The notes under the pieces were generated by a model, which ran no database searches, was not told the origin of the DNA, and was given only the letters and a program-made list of their open reading frames with translations. DNA of 35,411 nucleotides from Phytophthora quininea (taxonomy: Eukaryota; Oomycota; Peronosporomycetes; Peronosporales; Peronosporaceae), in contig JAAVTG010000613.1 of NCBI GenBank assembly GCA_011947345.1, positions 1 to 35,411 on the forward strand. The letters are read 5' to 3'. The position numbers and the translations under genes were made by a program. Positions within the stretch are counted from its first letter, which is position 1. Every line of letters starts with the position of its first letter. Positions 20,769-31,080 of this stretch are shown piece after piece.

Positions 20769-21247
20769 CAAGTCTTTGGAGCACGTGAACTGATCGCAGC
20801 AGGCGATACGGTGCTTCGTGTGAAAATGCCTAGCAAAGTCAAGTTAAAAGTGTGTGAAGAGTGCATGCAACATATTAAAAAGCCATTGGTGAATCGCCGC
20901 TAATGTACCGGTATGTAAAAAAGGTATTGAAAGGATTCAGCCGAGCTAACGAAAGCAGTCACGCTTTCTCATTCACCACTTCATAATACGCGACGCGCAG
21001 AGCAACGTTGTCCACGGTTGCTTGTTTAAATAAGACCTGGATGGGATTCAGCTCAAACACATTTACCTGTTCTTCGTCCGGCACAAGTACTGCTGACAAC
21101 AAATGGTTTTCCCAGCTCCTGGAGAACTGTTGCGTCGTACGTGTGTTTTCGCGTCCTGGTTAACTGCAGCAAGCAAAACCAAAGCTCGCCTTTGTGTCTG
21201 CATTTCAAAACAGCATCCACTGGTTCAAAGAAGCGGGTCGCCGGGAC
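20769..21247. other. Intergenic region between transposon and second CRN gene
   Basis: No supported gene. A plus-strand frame (20469-20903) crosses the right TIR and has no family features, so it is not accepted. The rest precedes the 3' end of the CRN-type gene at 21248. Confidence 0.45.
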
Positions 21248-23057
21248 TCAGTAGTCCAGCTCACAGGGCGATGCCGCCCAGCTCTTCATCAGCGAAATGA
21301 CCTCTTCCTCGTTTTCACCTTTACACTCGATTAAAGATAATGAATCACACTTGATGCAGTCTGCTTCGCTGAACAAGTTTCCCCGTTGGCCCTGAGATGC
21401 AACATTTTCATTCTCGAGGCAGGACCACTGAAAACAAAGGGAACGCTGACGATATACTTGGCAATGAATCCGCGCCTTGAAGGCAACCTCCTCCAGATAA
21501 TTATCGCGCATTTGACGGGCAAATGTAATGAGCACCGCGAAGAAGTCGGGCTTCATCGACACTGCCAAACGGCGCAAAACGAACGGAGACGTCACACACG
21601 TTCTCCTCTTGAACGGATCCAAATAATCGTCAATATTCGAGATATCCACCACTCCGATCATACGGATGCAGTTCACGTGCTCGTCCGAATAAGCCAGGAA
21701 GGACAAGAGCAAAGAATCTGCTACCCCGGACTCCTTGACACATTTTATCGCCATCGTTGCATTGGCTCTGGCCGTGTCATTAATAAACTCACTCAAATTC
21801 CCACCGGAGATAAAATACCGTTCAGCAGCTTCGTCAGGAGTGTAGTTCTTGAGCTTGCTGCCTAGGTCTTCCAAATCTTCTTGTCTCCAATACGGCACTA
21901 AACAGAGCACAAGAAGATCGGCAGATTCACTCTTCACATCGAATTGACCGGACATTGCCAGCATTCTATACGCGTTGGACAGGACTTTGTGTCGAAGGTC
22001 ATCCTGGGGGAAACCATCGAGACAGAACCAGCAATCATCAACCGGGTCCAAGCTAACGTCCCCACCGCTTTGTAGAGCGATTTATACACGGCAGCATCAG
22101 GGTCATCCCACTCGTAATAGGAACCTTTGTAAAATAACCGCGTAGTTGGCAGGCGAACACCATCAGCGACTTGGCGAGACCAAACGACCGGCATGTTCTT
22201 CTCGATCGCAATGTAAAAGCAGAGCAAGGCCAAGATGCAGCTCTTCCCCGTCCCTGGGCCTCCGACGAGGATAAACTGCTTTTCGCTCCGTTCGTTTTTG
22301 GGACCTCCGTCAAGATTGGCACGGTAACGAGTCTTGACAAGTCTCAACACCTGCAGGATCTCCTCTCGAATGTAAACCCAGCACCAGTAAACCCCACGAT
22401 ATCACAAATCGCGTCGATGGCCGCCACACTTTTGCGGTCCTTCTCCGTCCAGTCGAACAAATTGAAGATAGTCGCGCCTTCCTCCTGACTGACGTTTTTC
22501 TCCGGTAAGCGGCCCTTGGTCTTGGCACGCTGTAGCAGCTCTTGAAACGTTGGCTTCAATGCAAACAGCCCTCTTTTCAGTAGAGGTTCGTCTCCAGCGG
22601 TAGCTTGCTCTCTCAGTCTTTTGTGAGGCACGACTGCAGTCGCCAGTCGAGGAACTATTTTCACTAACACGTGAATCTGCTCGGACTCGAGGGCTGGCAT
22701 CTCGTTCATTGCTATCAGCTTCTGGATCTTGAACGTTGCATTCAGCGCTCTCTCTTGAGCAGTCGTAGCATCGATGTACTTCTTCACAGGGTCGTTGGGA
22801 TCTTGTGGGCACACACCTTTGGCCAGCGCTCTTGCGACGGGACCGGCAGCAGGTAACCAACTTCGTTTCTCCTTGCCACCAACTTTGGTAAGAACCGTGG
22901 CGAACCACAGCTCCAGCTCGGCAGCATCACACTGAATTGCGGCTTTATTCTGTTCCTTGATTGCTGTCTTCAGATGCCCCACCAGTTTACTCTCATCAAT
23001 GTCCACGGCGAACACGCTGCCAGTGACTCCAACAAGCGCATAGCACACCGTCAGCAT
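21248..23057 (-). CDS. Crinkler (CRN)-type protein with P-loop NTPase domain
   Basis: The ATG at 23057 starts a typical CRN header: a short hydrophobic beta strand (YALVGVTGSVFAVDID), a helix, then LELWFA at the LxLFLAK position, DPVKKYID and the header-end IHVLVKI. A nuclear-localisation-like HKRLR follows. In the middle is a Walker A motif VGGPGTGKSC (near 22250), and the downstream part resembles the NTPase region of other CRN proteins. The C-terminal 100 residues are Cys- and acid-rich and I recognise no enzymatic motif there. The frame steps near 22345 and 22040, both in the missing-base direction. It is transcribed divergently from leucyl-tRNA synthetase with 183 bp between the ATGs. 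Confidence 0.75.
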
Positions 23058-23240
23058 CTTGAGTTCCGAAATGAGGAAAAGAATTTCGGGTCTATCAAGA
23101 CTATTCGGAGTATCTTCCTGTTCCGGTGGTCGAGCTTCAACTCGAAGTATACAAACACCAAGTGGAACCTCTATATGGGGTTCAGTATTGATTGGCAATC
23201 GCTACCATCATTTCGATCACTTTCACTGCCACACATTGCC
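23058..23240. promoter_or_regulatory. Bidirectional upstream region, CRN gene and leucyl-tRNA synthetase
   Basis: Only 183 bp separate the divergent ATGs, so both promoters must lie here or overlap the genes. A pyrimidine-rich stretch (TTTCACTGCCACACATTGCC) sits just before the synthetase ATG. No TATA box is evident. Confidence 0.45.
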
Positions 23241-25952
23241 ATGCTGCGCTGCCACTTGCGGGGTGCGCTGTCGGCCACGACGCGGCGCCGGGGCTGGCCA
23301 CCGCCGCGCCTTCCTCGCACGCCTGGGAGCCCATCGAGGCCAAATGGCAGAAGCGTTGGGCGCAGCAACCACCTCCTCCACCTTCCTCCACCTCCGAGTC
23401 TCCGTTCTACTGCCTCTCCATGTTCCCGTACCCGTCGGGCCAGCTGCACATGGGCCACGTACGTGTCTACACCATCAGCGACTGCATGGCGCGACTCAAG
23501 CGCATGCAAGGCTTCGATGTGCTGCACCCGATGGGCTGGGACGCCTTCGGTCTGCCGGCCGAGAACGCCGCCATTGAGCGGGGCATCTCCCCCGCGGATT
23601 GGACCGTCGCCAACATCGCACAGGGCAAACGGCAGCTGCAGTCACTGGGCATCCAATTCGACTGGGACCGGGAGGTCGTGACCTGCGCCCCGACTACTAC
23701 AAGTGGACCCAGTGGCTCTTCCTGCAGATGTTCGAGCAAGGACTCGCCTACCGTAAGGAGGCGCTCGTCAACTGGGACCCCGTAGACAAGACAGTCCTGG
23801 CCAATGAGCAGGTGGACGCTGAAGGAAGATCCTGGCGCTCGGGTGCCATCGTGGAGCAGCGCGCACTGAACCAATGGTTCCTGCGCATCACCAAGTATGG
23901 TGATCGCCTACTAGACGACTTAGACAAACTCCCAAATGGCCTGATGCAGTCAAACGCATGCAGGCGGCGTGGATCGGACGCTCGCAGGGCTCCCGCGTCG
24001 AGTTCCAAACGGTGCTGGACACAGCAGCCGAACCCATCCCGTTGTCGGTCTTCACCACTCGCGTGGACACAGTTTTCGGTGTAAGTTTCGTGTCGGTTGC
24101 GCCCGACAGTGTTGGCGTAGAGAAACTGCTGCCGCATGTGCCAGCGGCACAGCGGACCGAGGTGAACGCGTACGTCGCCAAGGTGCGTGCCATGAGCAAG
24201 GACGACCGAGGCAACGGCGACACAACCTCGGGGTTTTCTCGGGACTGTATGCGCGCCACCCGCTCACAGGTCGCCACGTTCCGATCTACTTGGCCGAGTA
24301 TGTGCTCGCAAATTACGGCACGGGTGTGGTCATGGGAGTGCCAGCGCACGACAGCCGCGACTTAGCATTTGCTCGCCACCATAACCTGGAAGTACATTCC
24401 GTGGTGGAAAGCGGTGACGGGGTTTGCGCCGACGAGGACGACGTATTCACCGACCACGGAGTCCTACGCGATTGTGGCGAGTTCTCGGGTCTTTCTTCCC
24501 AAAAGGCGATGAAGGCCATCAACGCACGACTTGAGGCGGAAGGTATCGGCGGTTCTACCAGGCAGTTCCGCCTGCGGGATTGGCTTGTGTCGCGTCAGCG
24601 GTACTGGGGTGCACCCGTACCAATCGTCCACTGTCCGTCCTGCGGACCCGTCGGAGTTCCAACAGAACAACTTCCTGTTGAATTGCCGGTCGTTGGCGAC
24701 GATGTGGCCGACGATTTGCGCGGGAAAGGGAGCAGCGATTCGCCTCTAGCGCGTATGGCTGATTGGAAGCACTCAAGTGTCCTCAATGTGGCGGCGAAGC
24801 CGAGCGAGATACCGACACTCTTGATACTTTTGTTGACAGCTCCTGGTACTACATGCGCTACTGTGACGCCTGTAACGAGGACGCTGCGTTCGATCCTGAG
24901 AAGGCGAAAACGTGGCTAAAAGACACAGGCGTCGACCTCTACATTGGTGGCATCGAGCATGCCATCCTCCACTTATTGTACTCGCGCTTTGTGACCAAGT
25001 TCATGTTCGATCAGAAGCTGCTGGCTACGGATGAGCCTTTTGCGCAGCTGCTCGCGCAGGGCATGGTCCTCGGGCGTACGCATAAATCGCCTGGCTCGCT
25101 TCGCGCGCTAACACCTAGCGAGTGCGAGGAGGTGACGAAAAATGGCAACACGGTGATAGTTGAGAAGAAGTCAGGACAACCTGTGGTAACACAGTGGGAA
25201 AAGATGTCTAAGTCGAAGCACAACGGCGTGGATCCCGAGCAGATCCGTTCGCGTCATGGAGCGGATGTCACCCGTCTCGCAGTGCTGTTCAAGGCGCCGC
25301 CAGCTACGACTTGGAGTGGGACGAGGCTGATCTGTCCGGCCAATCTCGCTGGCTTGGCCGAATTTGGTCGCTACTTGACGGTGCAATAGCAAGCCGTAGG
25401 AGTAGCGTCTCTATAGATGACGAAGCGGAGAACGATCTCCGCCACGAGTTGCACGGCACCATCAAGCGTGTGACGGAGGCCTTGAACGACTTCCAGTCTT
25501 TCAACGTCGCCATCGCGGAGCTCATGAAGCTGTCCAACCTGCTGGGCGAGCGTCGCTCGAACTTGGAAGGCTCTAAAGTGTACGAAGAAGCCTTGCGTGC
25601 TTTGGTTCAAATGCTGGCGCCATTGGCCCCGCACACTGCAGCCGAAATGTTCCAGGAGCTGCAGAATGGCGCCGAGGATGCCGATGTGCACTCCTGCGCG
25701 TGGCCTGCGTACGACCCTGCACTGTTAGGCCGTGCTCAGGTGAAGGTGGTGCTGCAGGTCGGAGGCAAACCGCGCGATACAATCCTCGTGGACCCTGCTC
25801 TACTAGAAGCGCGGGATTCAGATGCCGTGTTGACGTTGGCTTTGGCTTCTCCTGCTGTGCAGCGCCACCTGCAGGGCCGTGATATCCGCAAGGCGATCCT
25901 CGTAGCCCCCAAGAAACAAGGTGCACACGGCCTGCTGAATATCGTAGCGTAG
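23241..25952 (+). CDS. LARS2: Leucyl-tRNA synthetase, bacterial type (probably mitochondrial)
   Basis: It charges tRNA-Leu with leucine. The ATG at 23241 gives an Arg-rich, acid-free start ([17 protein letters not shown]) that fits mitochondrial import. Class I motifs are clear: the HIGH-type [30 protein letters not shown], the editing-domain [35 protein letters not shown], a zinc-type [16 protein letters not shown], and the KMSKS loop [14 protein letters not shown]. An anticodon-binding region and C-terminal domain end at TAG 25950-25952. The frame steps six times (near 23290-23293, 23688-23691, 23937-23941, 24230-24233, 24766-24769, 25301-25310), every time as if one base were missing. A housekeeping gene is unlikely to be this damaged, so sequence error is favoured. 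Confidence 0.95.
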
Positions 25953-26012
25953 TCTTAGAGAAAGCTGTTGAAAATGCAAGTGCTCTTGCCATTAACGTGG
26001 CTGTTAGTTGGC

Positions 26013-26456
26013 CTAGTATACCCGCACCAGGCACGGAGCGTTTTGAGCTGCGTGTTTAGCGACCTCGCTGGTCGTCCACACCATGACGGAAGCCACCTTG
26101 TGGTACATGGCATCCTGAGTGAAGTCGGTGGCAAAGTCCTCGTCCTTGTCGGCGTCACTGGCGTAGGTTTTGTAGTGATCGTAGCAGTCCGAGTGCGAGT
26201 AGAAAGCGATTTTTCCTTCCCCAGTGGTCGGCAGGTTCTTCCACTTGGCCGACCCAGCCTTGCCGCTGTAGCACGGCAGGTTGATGCACGTCTGGGACGC
26301 CGGGATGATCACGACGTACGGCAGACTGTCGAAATTCGCCTTCTCGTAGAATACGACTTGGCTGACTTTCGTGGTTTCGTTTAGCTCGGAGCCGTTGATA
26401 AGGGCAACGAAAGAGAGCAGTAGTGTAGTAATGAAGGTTGTCTTGGTAGCTCCCAT
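26013..26456 (-). CDS. Secreted beta/gamma-crystallin-like protein A
   Basis: A 147-residue protein with a signal peptide (TTFITTLLLSFVALINGSE, cleavage probably after ING). The mature part begins with a Greek-key-like stretch VVFYEKANFDS, which follows the crystallin YxxxxFxG pattern except for the last residue (S). Four or more cysteines and the family end motif VASVMVWTTSE follow. It is intact in this sequence. Its first 195 bases are nearly identical to the gene at 27864, in inverted orientation. Crystallin-fold secreted proteins bind calcium or inhibit proteases in other organisms; no role is shown here. Confidence 0.8.
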   Translation of the reverse strand: MGATKTTFITTLLLSFVALINGSELNETTKVSQVVFYEKANFDSLPYVVIIPASQTCINLPCYSGKAGSAKWKNLPTTGEGKIAFYSHSDCYDHYKTYASDADKDEDFATDFTQDAMYHKVASVMVWTTSEVAKHAAQNAPCLVRVY

Positions 26457-27137
26457 GCTGGCTCCGGCGTGGCGTTGGCGAAGACAATTCCGAAATGAAG
26501 AGCATGCGTGGGCATTCGACTATCAAGGACAAGAATCGATCAAATATTTTACTTTGGGTCCTGCAGAATTGTTGTGGTCGCTTGTGTTTCTCAGCCAACA
26601 ACCGGAAGTATCTACCAGAGCAACCTGTGAATCCGAACAAGTGCAGTGAAAACTATTTCGATGGTGAAAATCATGTCCTAGCAGCTACAGTATCGGTTCA
26701 AGACGCCCAGGCGAGTTGCTTGGTGTCTTCACGACATTTATTTTCACCGACCTGCTACTAGCAGACTGCTACGTTCGGAAATGCATTCACCGAATTGCAG
26801 CAGCTTTGTGCGTCACATTCCTGCTTCCACAACGAGAGGTTGTTGATCAAAATCATCTAATTTTTTTCTTGGTACCCACGATTGCCCCACGAGGAACGCA
26901 GCATCGGAGAGAGTGCATGTGGCGGCAGACCAGGCCCTCAGAACAAGATCGAAAAGCATGGCGATGCCACCTAAAACTCTACGAGGCTACCAAACCCCAT
27001 ATTTTGAACGAGAATTCTCAGTTTGAGAGCTGGCAACAGTAGACGAATTACCAGGACAAGACCCAGTTCCCCGCCGATGCACACGAAGATCTAAGCCAGC
27101 CTCGATTACACCAGAGTGTCTTGCTCCACGACGTAAG
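26457..27137. promoter_or_regulatory. Divergent upstream region of crystallin-like genes A and B
   Basis: About 680 bp with no convincing gene, holding the promoters of two divergent secreted-protein genes. I see no strong core motif. Confidence 0.4.
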
Positions 27138-27728
27138 ATGTTCGACGACAAGCGAAGACAGATGCATGCAGGGAAATCAATCGAAGTCCAACACTTTATG
27201 CTTATGATTTCGATGCGTACCGGATCTAAATTGTTTGCGATCTTGAAAAGGAAGAAGCTTGGTCTTTCATTAGCAAAATTGACGGCGACATCCACAACAT
27301 CCCTATGGGTGAAGTGCATTGTCATCCTCGCAACGCTGTTTTCTTTCGTCCAGGTATCGGCGTTGAATGGCGAGGTGACATTTTACAATGAGTCGTATTT
27401 CGGCGGGACTTCGTACGTGGTGAAGGTCACCGAGTCGCAAAAGCGCTACAACCTCGGCAGCTTCGACAACGAGCCCGCGTCGGTCAAGTGGAAGGATCTG
27501 CCGCTGGTCGGGAACGTGAACCACAAGACGTACGTCTCGCTGTACCAAGGCGAGAGCTGCTCGGGCAAGAATTACCACTGGGCGACGAAATACCAGGGCG
27601 TCAAAGTCGAGCTGCAGAACTTCCAGAACAGCTTCGGCCTGTACCACACCATCTCGTCCTTCATGTTCTGGGAAACCAGCAAACTCATCGAGAGCGTCGA
27701 GCCCACGGCTTGCAAGATCAACACGTAA
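27138..27728 (+). CDS. Secreted beta/gamma-crystallin-like protein B (start uncertain)
   Basis: The mature part is clear: VTFYNESYFGGTSYVVKV contains the YxxxxFxG crystallin signature, followed by SVKWKDLP and the family end motif ISSFMFWETSK. A hydrophobic signal-like stretch (VKCIVILATLFSFVQVSA) lies about 60 residues inside the open frame, so the true start is probably close to 27300. An ATG at 27305 is out of frame, so an intron or sequence error may hide the start. The frame is otherwise intact to TAA 27726-27728. Confidence 0.7.
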   Translation: MFDDKRRQMHAGKSIEVQHFMLMISMRTGSKLFAILKRKKLGLSLAKLTATSTTSLWVKCIVILATLFSFVQVSALNGEVTFYNESYFGGTSYVVKVTESQKRYNLGSFDNEPASVKWKDLPLVGNVNHKTYVSLYQGESCSGKNYHWATKYQGVKVELQNFQNSFGLYHTISSFMFWETSKLIESVEPTACKINT

Positions 27729-27863
27729 ATGTGGCCAGGGCCACAATAACAAGATTGTTGTAGTCATCGCAAAAATGTGGACAAAACAAACAAGTGACCA
27801 ACCAATACGCTCTTCACTTTTGATTTTCCTTTGTCATCACCCACCACCACCGCCACCACCAGT

Positions 27864-28306
27864 ATGGGAGCTACCAAGAAAACCTTCATTACTACACTAC
27901 TGCTCTCTTTCGTTGCCCTTATCAACGGCTCCGAGCTAAACGAAACCACGAAAGTCAGCCAAGTCGTATTCTACGAGAAGGCGAATTTCGACAGTCTGCC
28001 GTACGTCGTGATCATCCCGGCGTCCCAGACGTGCATCAATCTGCCGTGCTACAGCCAGAAGGCTGCGTCTGCCAAGTGGAAGAACCTGCCAACCTCTGGC
28101 AAAATCGAATCGCCTTCTACTCATACAAGAACTGCTACAACCACTACAAAAGCTACGCCAGCGACGCCGATCAGGACGAGTATTTTGCCAACGACTTCTC
28201 TGATGGTTACTTGCTGAAGAGGGTGACTTCCGTCATGGTGTGGACGACGAGCATGGCGGCGGAACATCCAGCTCAAGACGCTCCGTGCTTGGTGAAGGCG
28301 TACTAG
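27864..28306 (+). CDS. Secreted beta/gamma-crystallin-like protein C
   Basis: The ATG at 27864 opens the same signal peptide and N-terminal half as protein A (two base changes in about 195). After NLPCYS the two diverge, ending VTSVMVWTTS and PCLVKAY. One frame step at 28101-28104 (AAAA) looks like a missing base; with it the length would be about 147 residues. It sits 135 bp after gene B. Confidence 0.78.
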
Positions 28307-29118
28307 GCGTCCTTTATCGACAGACGACAAGGCAAGAAACGCCATCACCACAGTAATATTAACGAATTATTTTCCTTTCGTTCCTTCATTCATTGTAATT
28401 GGTGCTATTACATGTCGTCGCGGTAAACACTTGCTATCGACAAACTCTTGTCGCTTGTAGTCCTAGCGATAAGATCGAGCGCGGCATAACCATGACTTGT
28501 AAATTAACATAATTTCGTATTTGTTTTGAAGCCGGGAGACACGGCCAGGCGGCGAGACCAGTTCACGGACGCAGCCTTATTGCCGAACCAGAGAAAGTTA
28601 ACGATGCCCAAAGTAAAAGACTTCCCGCCAAAGTCGAGAATGTCTCCTTTCCGCTGGAAGCTGCAACAGCGACGACTGATATACAGGTTGGTAGCAGTGG
28701 GGGCCAGGACACCGACCATTGCTTTGTGTTGCCACGAACTCTTAAACTAAAGATTTTCGTTGTGTATTAAAATTTGCACATCTTTAGGGCCCTTCAGCCT
28801 TGTAGCACTTAGGGTGGCATCGTCATGCTTTCGATCTTATTCAGTCCGTTCGAAAATGCTCTTGGGCTTCGCTTGTTGTCCAATATCTTACGAGGGTAAT
28901 GTTGCTAGCTTTGCTGGCGTCGCTTGATGGGTTAAATCGTCGCATTCGACGGGAACTGGGTCTTGTCCTGATGATTCAGGTGTTCAATAGATGGCGATGT
29001 CATCGCTACACCAGCAATGTACGCTGGTATATAAAAGCAATGGTCGCTGCATTGATTTTTGTGCTTTGCCTAAGAGTTTTTTCATTATCAAATCGCACTC
29101 AAGGACAGCACATCGGAA
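28307..29118. other. Intergenic region between crystallin-like genes C and D
   Basis: About 810 bp. Short frames near 28504-28750 exist on both strands but show no family features. The last 100 bp hold the TATA-containing promoter of gene D. Confidence 0.45.
29028..29037 (+). promoter_or_regulatory. TATA-box-like element of crystallin-like gene D
   Basis: TATATAAAAG lies 82 bp before the ATG at 29119. TCATTATCA at 29082 resembles the oomycete initiator (TCATTYY) and could be the start region. Confidence 0.5.
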
Positions 29119-29571
29119 ATGCAGATCGGCCACGCCCTTCTTCTGCTTGTAGCAACTCTTGTCCTCAGCATTGCCACAGCGACCACATCAGGCAGCGTCT
29201 ACTTCTACACGGACGTCAACTTCAAAGGCACGCTCTTCCCAGTAGACATCGACACTTCCAACAAGTGCTACAGCCTGTGCAAGTTCAAACAGGCCTCGTC
29301 CGTCAAGTGGATCGGGCAGTTTCCCAGCACTGGCGCCATCAACGGCAAGACGCACATTGCGTTCTACCCGACGAAGAACTGCGTCGAAACGCACGTTGAT
29401 TTCCCCATCATCCACGGGCTCAACAGCCGCGGCAAGATGGACCTGCTCAACTCGACCATCGAGGACCTGGGCAAATACCACATCGACAACGACATTTCGT
29501 CCTTCATGATTTGGGAGACTAGCGAGAAGATTGAACACGGCGCCAAGATGGACTGCCCGTGGATAATGTAG
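29119..29571 (+). CDS. Secreted beta/gamma-crystallin-like protein D
   Basis: An intact 150-residue frame. The signal peptide is HALLLLVATLVLSIATATTSG. The mature protein starts VYFYTDVNFKGTLFPVDID with a perfect YxxxxFxG Greek-key signature, then SVKWIGQFP, a second half with HIAFYPTKNC, and the end motif ISSFMIWETSE. It is the family member closest to the relic at 17305-17690. Role unknown; secretion and a crystallin-type fold are the supported statements. Confidence 0.82.
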   Translation: MQIGHALLLLVATLVLSIATATTSGSVYFYTDVNFKGTLFPVDIDTSNKCYSLCKFKQASSVKWIGQFPSTGAINGKTHIAFYPTKNCVETHVDFPIIHGLNSRGKMDLLNSTIEDLGKYHIDNDISSFMIWETSEKIEHGAKMDCPWIM

Positions 29572-29895
29572 TGAAGGTTTGGATCGGTGGAACCAGCTTG
29601 TTCGTCGACGACCGTTACTTTTCACTTGGTGTTTGTATGCTTTGAGTTGAAGTTGCAACCACCGGAACGGCCAAAACTGTTGATTGCGAAAAGAAGGGCC
29701 ATTCTGCACACGAACTTCCATGCCCCTTCTGCCAAGGTCTCGCCGTAGTTACGGTTGCTGCAGGGCGACTAGCAAGTTGTACTGAGCAGCATCTTCGCTG
29801 ACAGGAATAGAGTGGGCTGCACCGGACAAGTGTCATGGCGACGAACTCGTTCCTCGCTGCTGTCTGCGAGCTTTGATTTGAAGCCCCTCCCCAAT
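29572..29895. other. Intergenic stretch downstream of gene D
   Basis: No supported gene. It should contain the 3' ends of the flanking convergent genes. Confidence 0.4.
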
Positions 29896-30290
29896 TCACA
29901 CACAAAATTTAAAGCCAACGCTGAGCATTGTACAGTACTGCAGCAACTTCTCATTCGTTTGGGACGTAATTTCTTCGCTCGGCCACTCTCTGCTGTCTCC
30001 GACAGGATGGCTTGATTCCTCGTGATGCAGAACACAGCTCCTTTGTCTCTGTCGACTGCATACTCGTCGCGAGTCGTGGGGGACAGGTAGCTCCGCCGCC
30101 CAGTCCAATACCTCAGAAACCTTGCTTTTATTTTCCGTCCCCATACCGGTCGGTGGTTGGCTCACGGTAGCAGCGGCCGGATCAATTCGATGAAGTAGCA
30201 CCAGCTCATCAGTAGCGTGTTGGCCACCTTCCAAAAGAGCGCACCCACGGCGTTGCGAAACATGCGCCAAGTTGGAGGCTCCCTTTTCAT
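29896..30290 (-). CDS. Small hypothetical membrane protein (two exons)
   Basis: Read from ATG 30290, the first exon encodes MKREPPTWRMFRNAVG and then a hydrophobic stretch (ALFWKVANTLLMSWCYFIELI) that could span a membrane. A GTGAGC donor at 30165 and an AG acceptor at 30112 would define a 54-bp intron. The second exon continues with RDEYAVDRDKGAVFCITRNQ and, after one frame step in an A run, ends at 29896. I recognise no family. The splice model removes a stop and keeps one frame, which is modest support. Confidence 0.35.
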
Positions 30291-31080
30291 CCGAGTAAAA
30301 TACTTTACTTAAACGGGATATGAAAAGTATTCTATTCGTTAGTTACTCGAGGGTTGGGGGCTCGGTACACAACCCGCTCCCTTCCCCTGTTCAAACGAAC
30401 GGAGACGCAGTCAAGTGCGAGCCGCGCGTACGTCAACAGCAACTTGCCGCGCAGCAGAAGACGCATCCCACGCGCCGGACCAAGCGCACCGCACACCGAA
30501 ACGGCACCGGCCAGCGCGAGTTGCCCTTTGCAGTACGTTCGCTCGCATTCTTTAGCAAATTCCTGCTGCCGTCTCCGCCTGCCGCAACGCGTTTGTAGCC
30601 CAACCAGCTGCTTTACTCTAGTTTTTCACCCTTGGATTTCTCTGATCATCACTCCTGCTTACCCCAGCGTTGCCGACTCCAAACAACCAAGTGAAGCCTC
30701 GCAAGTTCCGCGCGCATTGTCCCAAGTTTGAAAATCCTCAGCGCGGTAAAAGGCAGCCCAGTTGCCCAGTAGCTACCTGGCAGCGCTCCACACTACTAAG
30801 CTCAAACCAGACGGCCAGGACGTTCTCGTCCCAGACGTGGTCAAAGCTTGTCAGCAGTATATTTAGTGTGCGAAACGGCGAAGGGAGAGGCAACGACACT
30901 TGCGACCAGTTAGGGGAGCGGCGAGTGCTTAGGGCCATTCTTCGAGCAGCCCCAGCGGGAAAGGGGCAAGCGCCGAGCAAGGGACGACTCAAAGTACGTC
31001 GTTGACTTTGTTTTGCATCTAATGATGATGCAGCTCTGACCCGGAATTGTTTGGTGTACGCAGCCTTCTCCGTTGCCGTG
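30291..31080. other. Long upstream region of the telobox Myb gene
   Basis: About 790 bp with several overlapping frames on both strands but no recognisable protein features. It may contain an untranslated exon of the gene at 31081; I see no decisive splice pair. Confidence 0.4.

Noticed and set aside
20469..20903. 145-residue plus-strand frame
   Set aside because: It runs through the right end of the candidate transposon and has no recognisable domain or codon-like pattern; probably chance.
27305..27307. ATG 27305 as the start of crystallin-like gene B
   Set aside because: It is out of frame with the coding sequence and would need two missing bases or one extra base, so the start was left open.
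28504..28750. Short frames on both strands between crystallin-like genes C and D
   Set aside because: No signal peptide, domain or splice support; each is under 75 residues.
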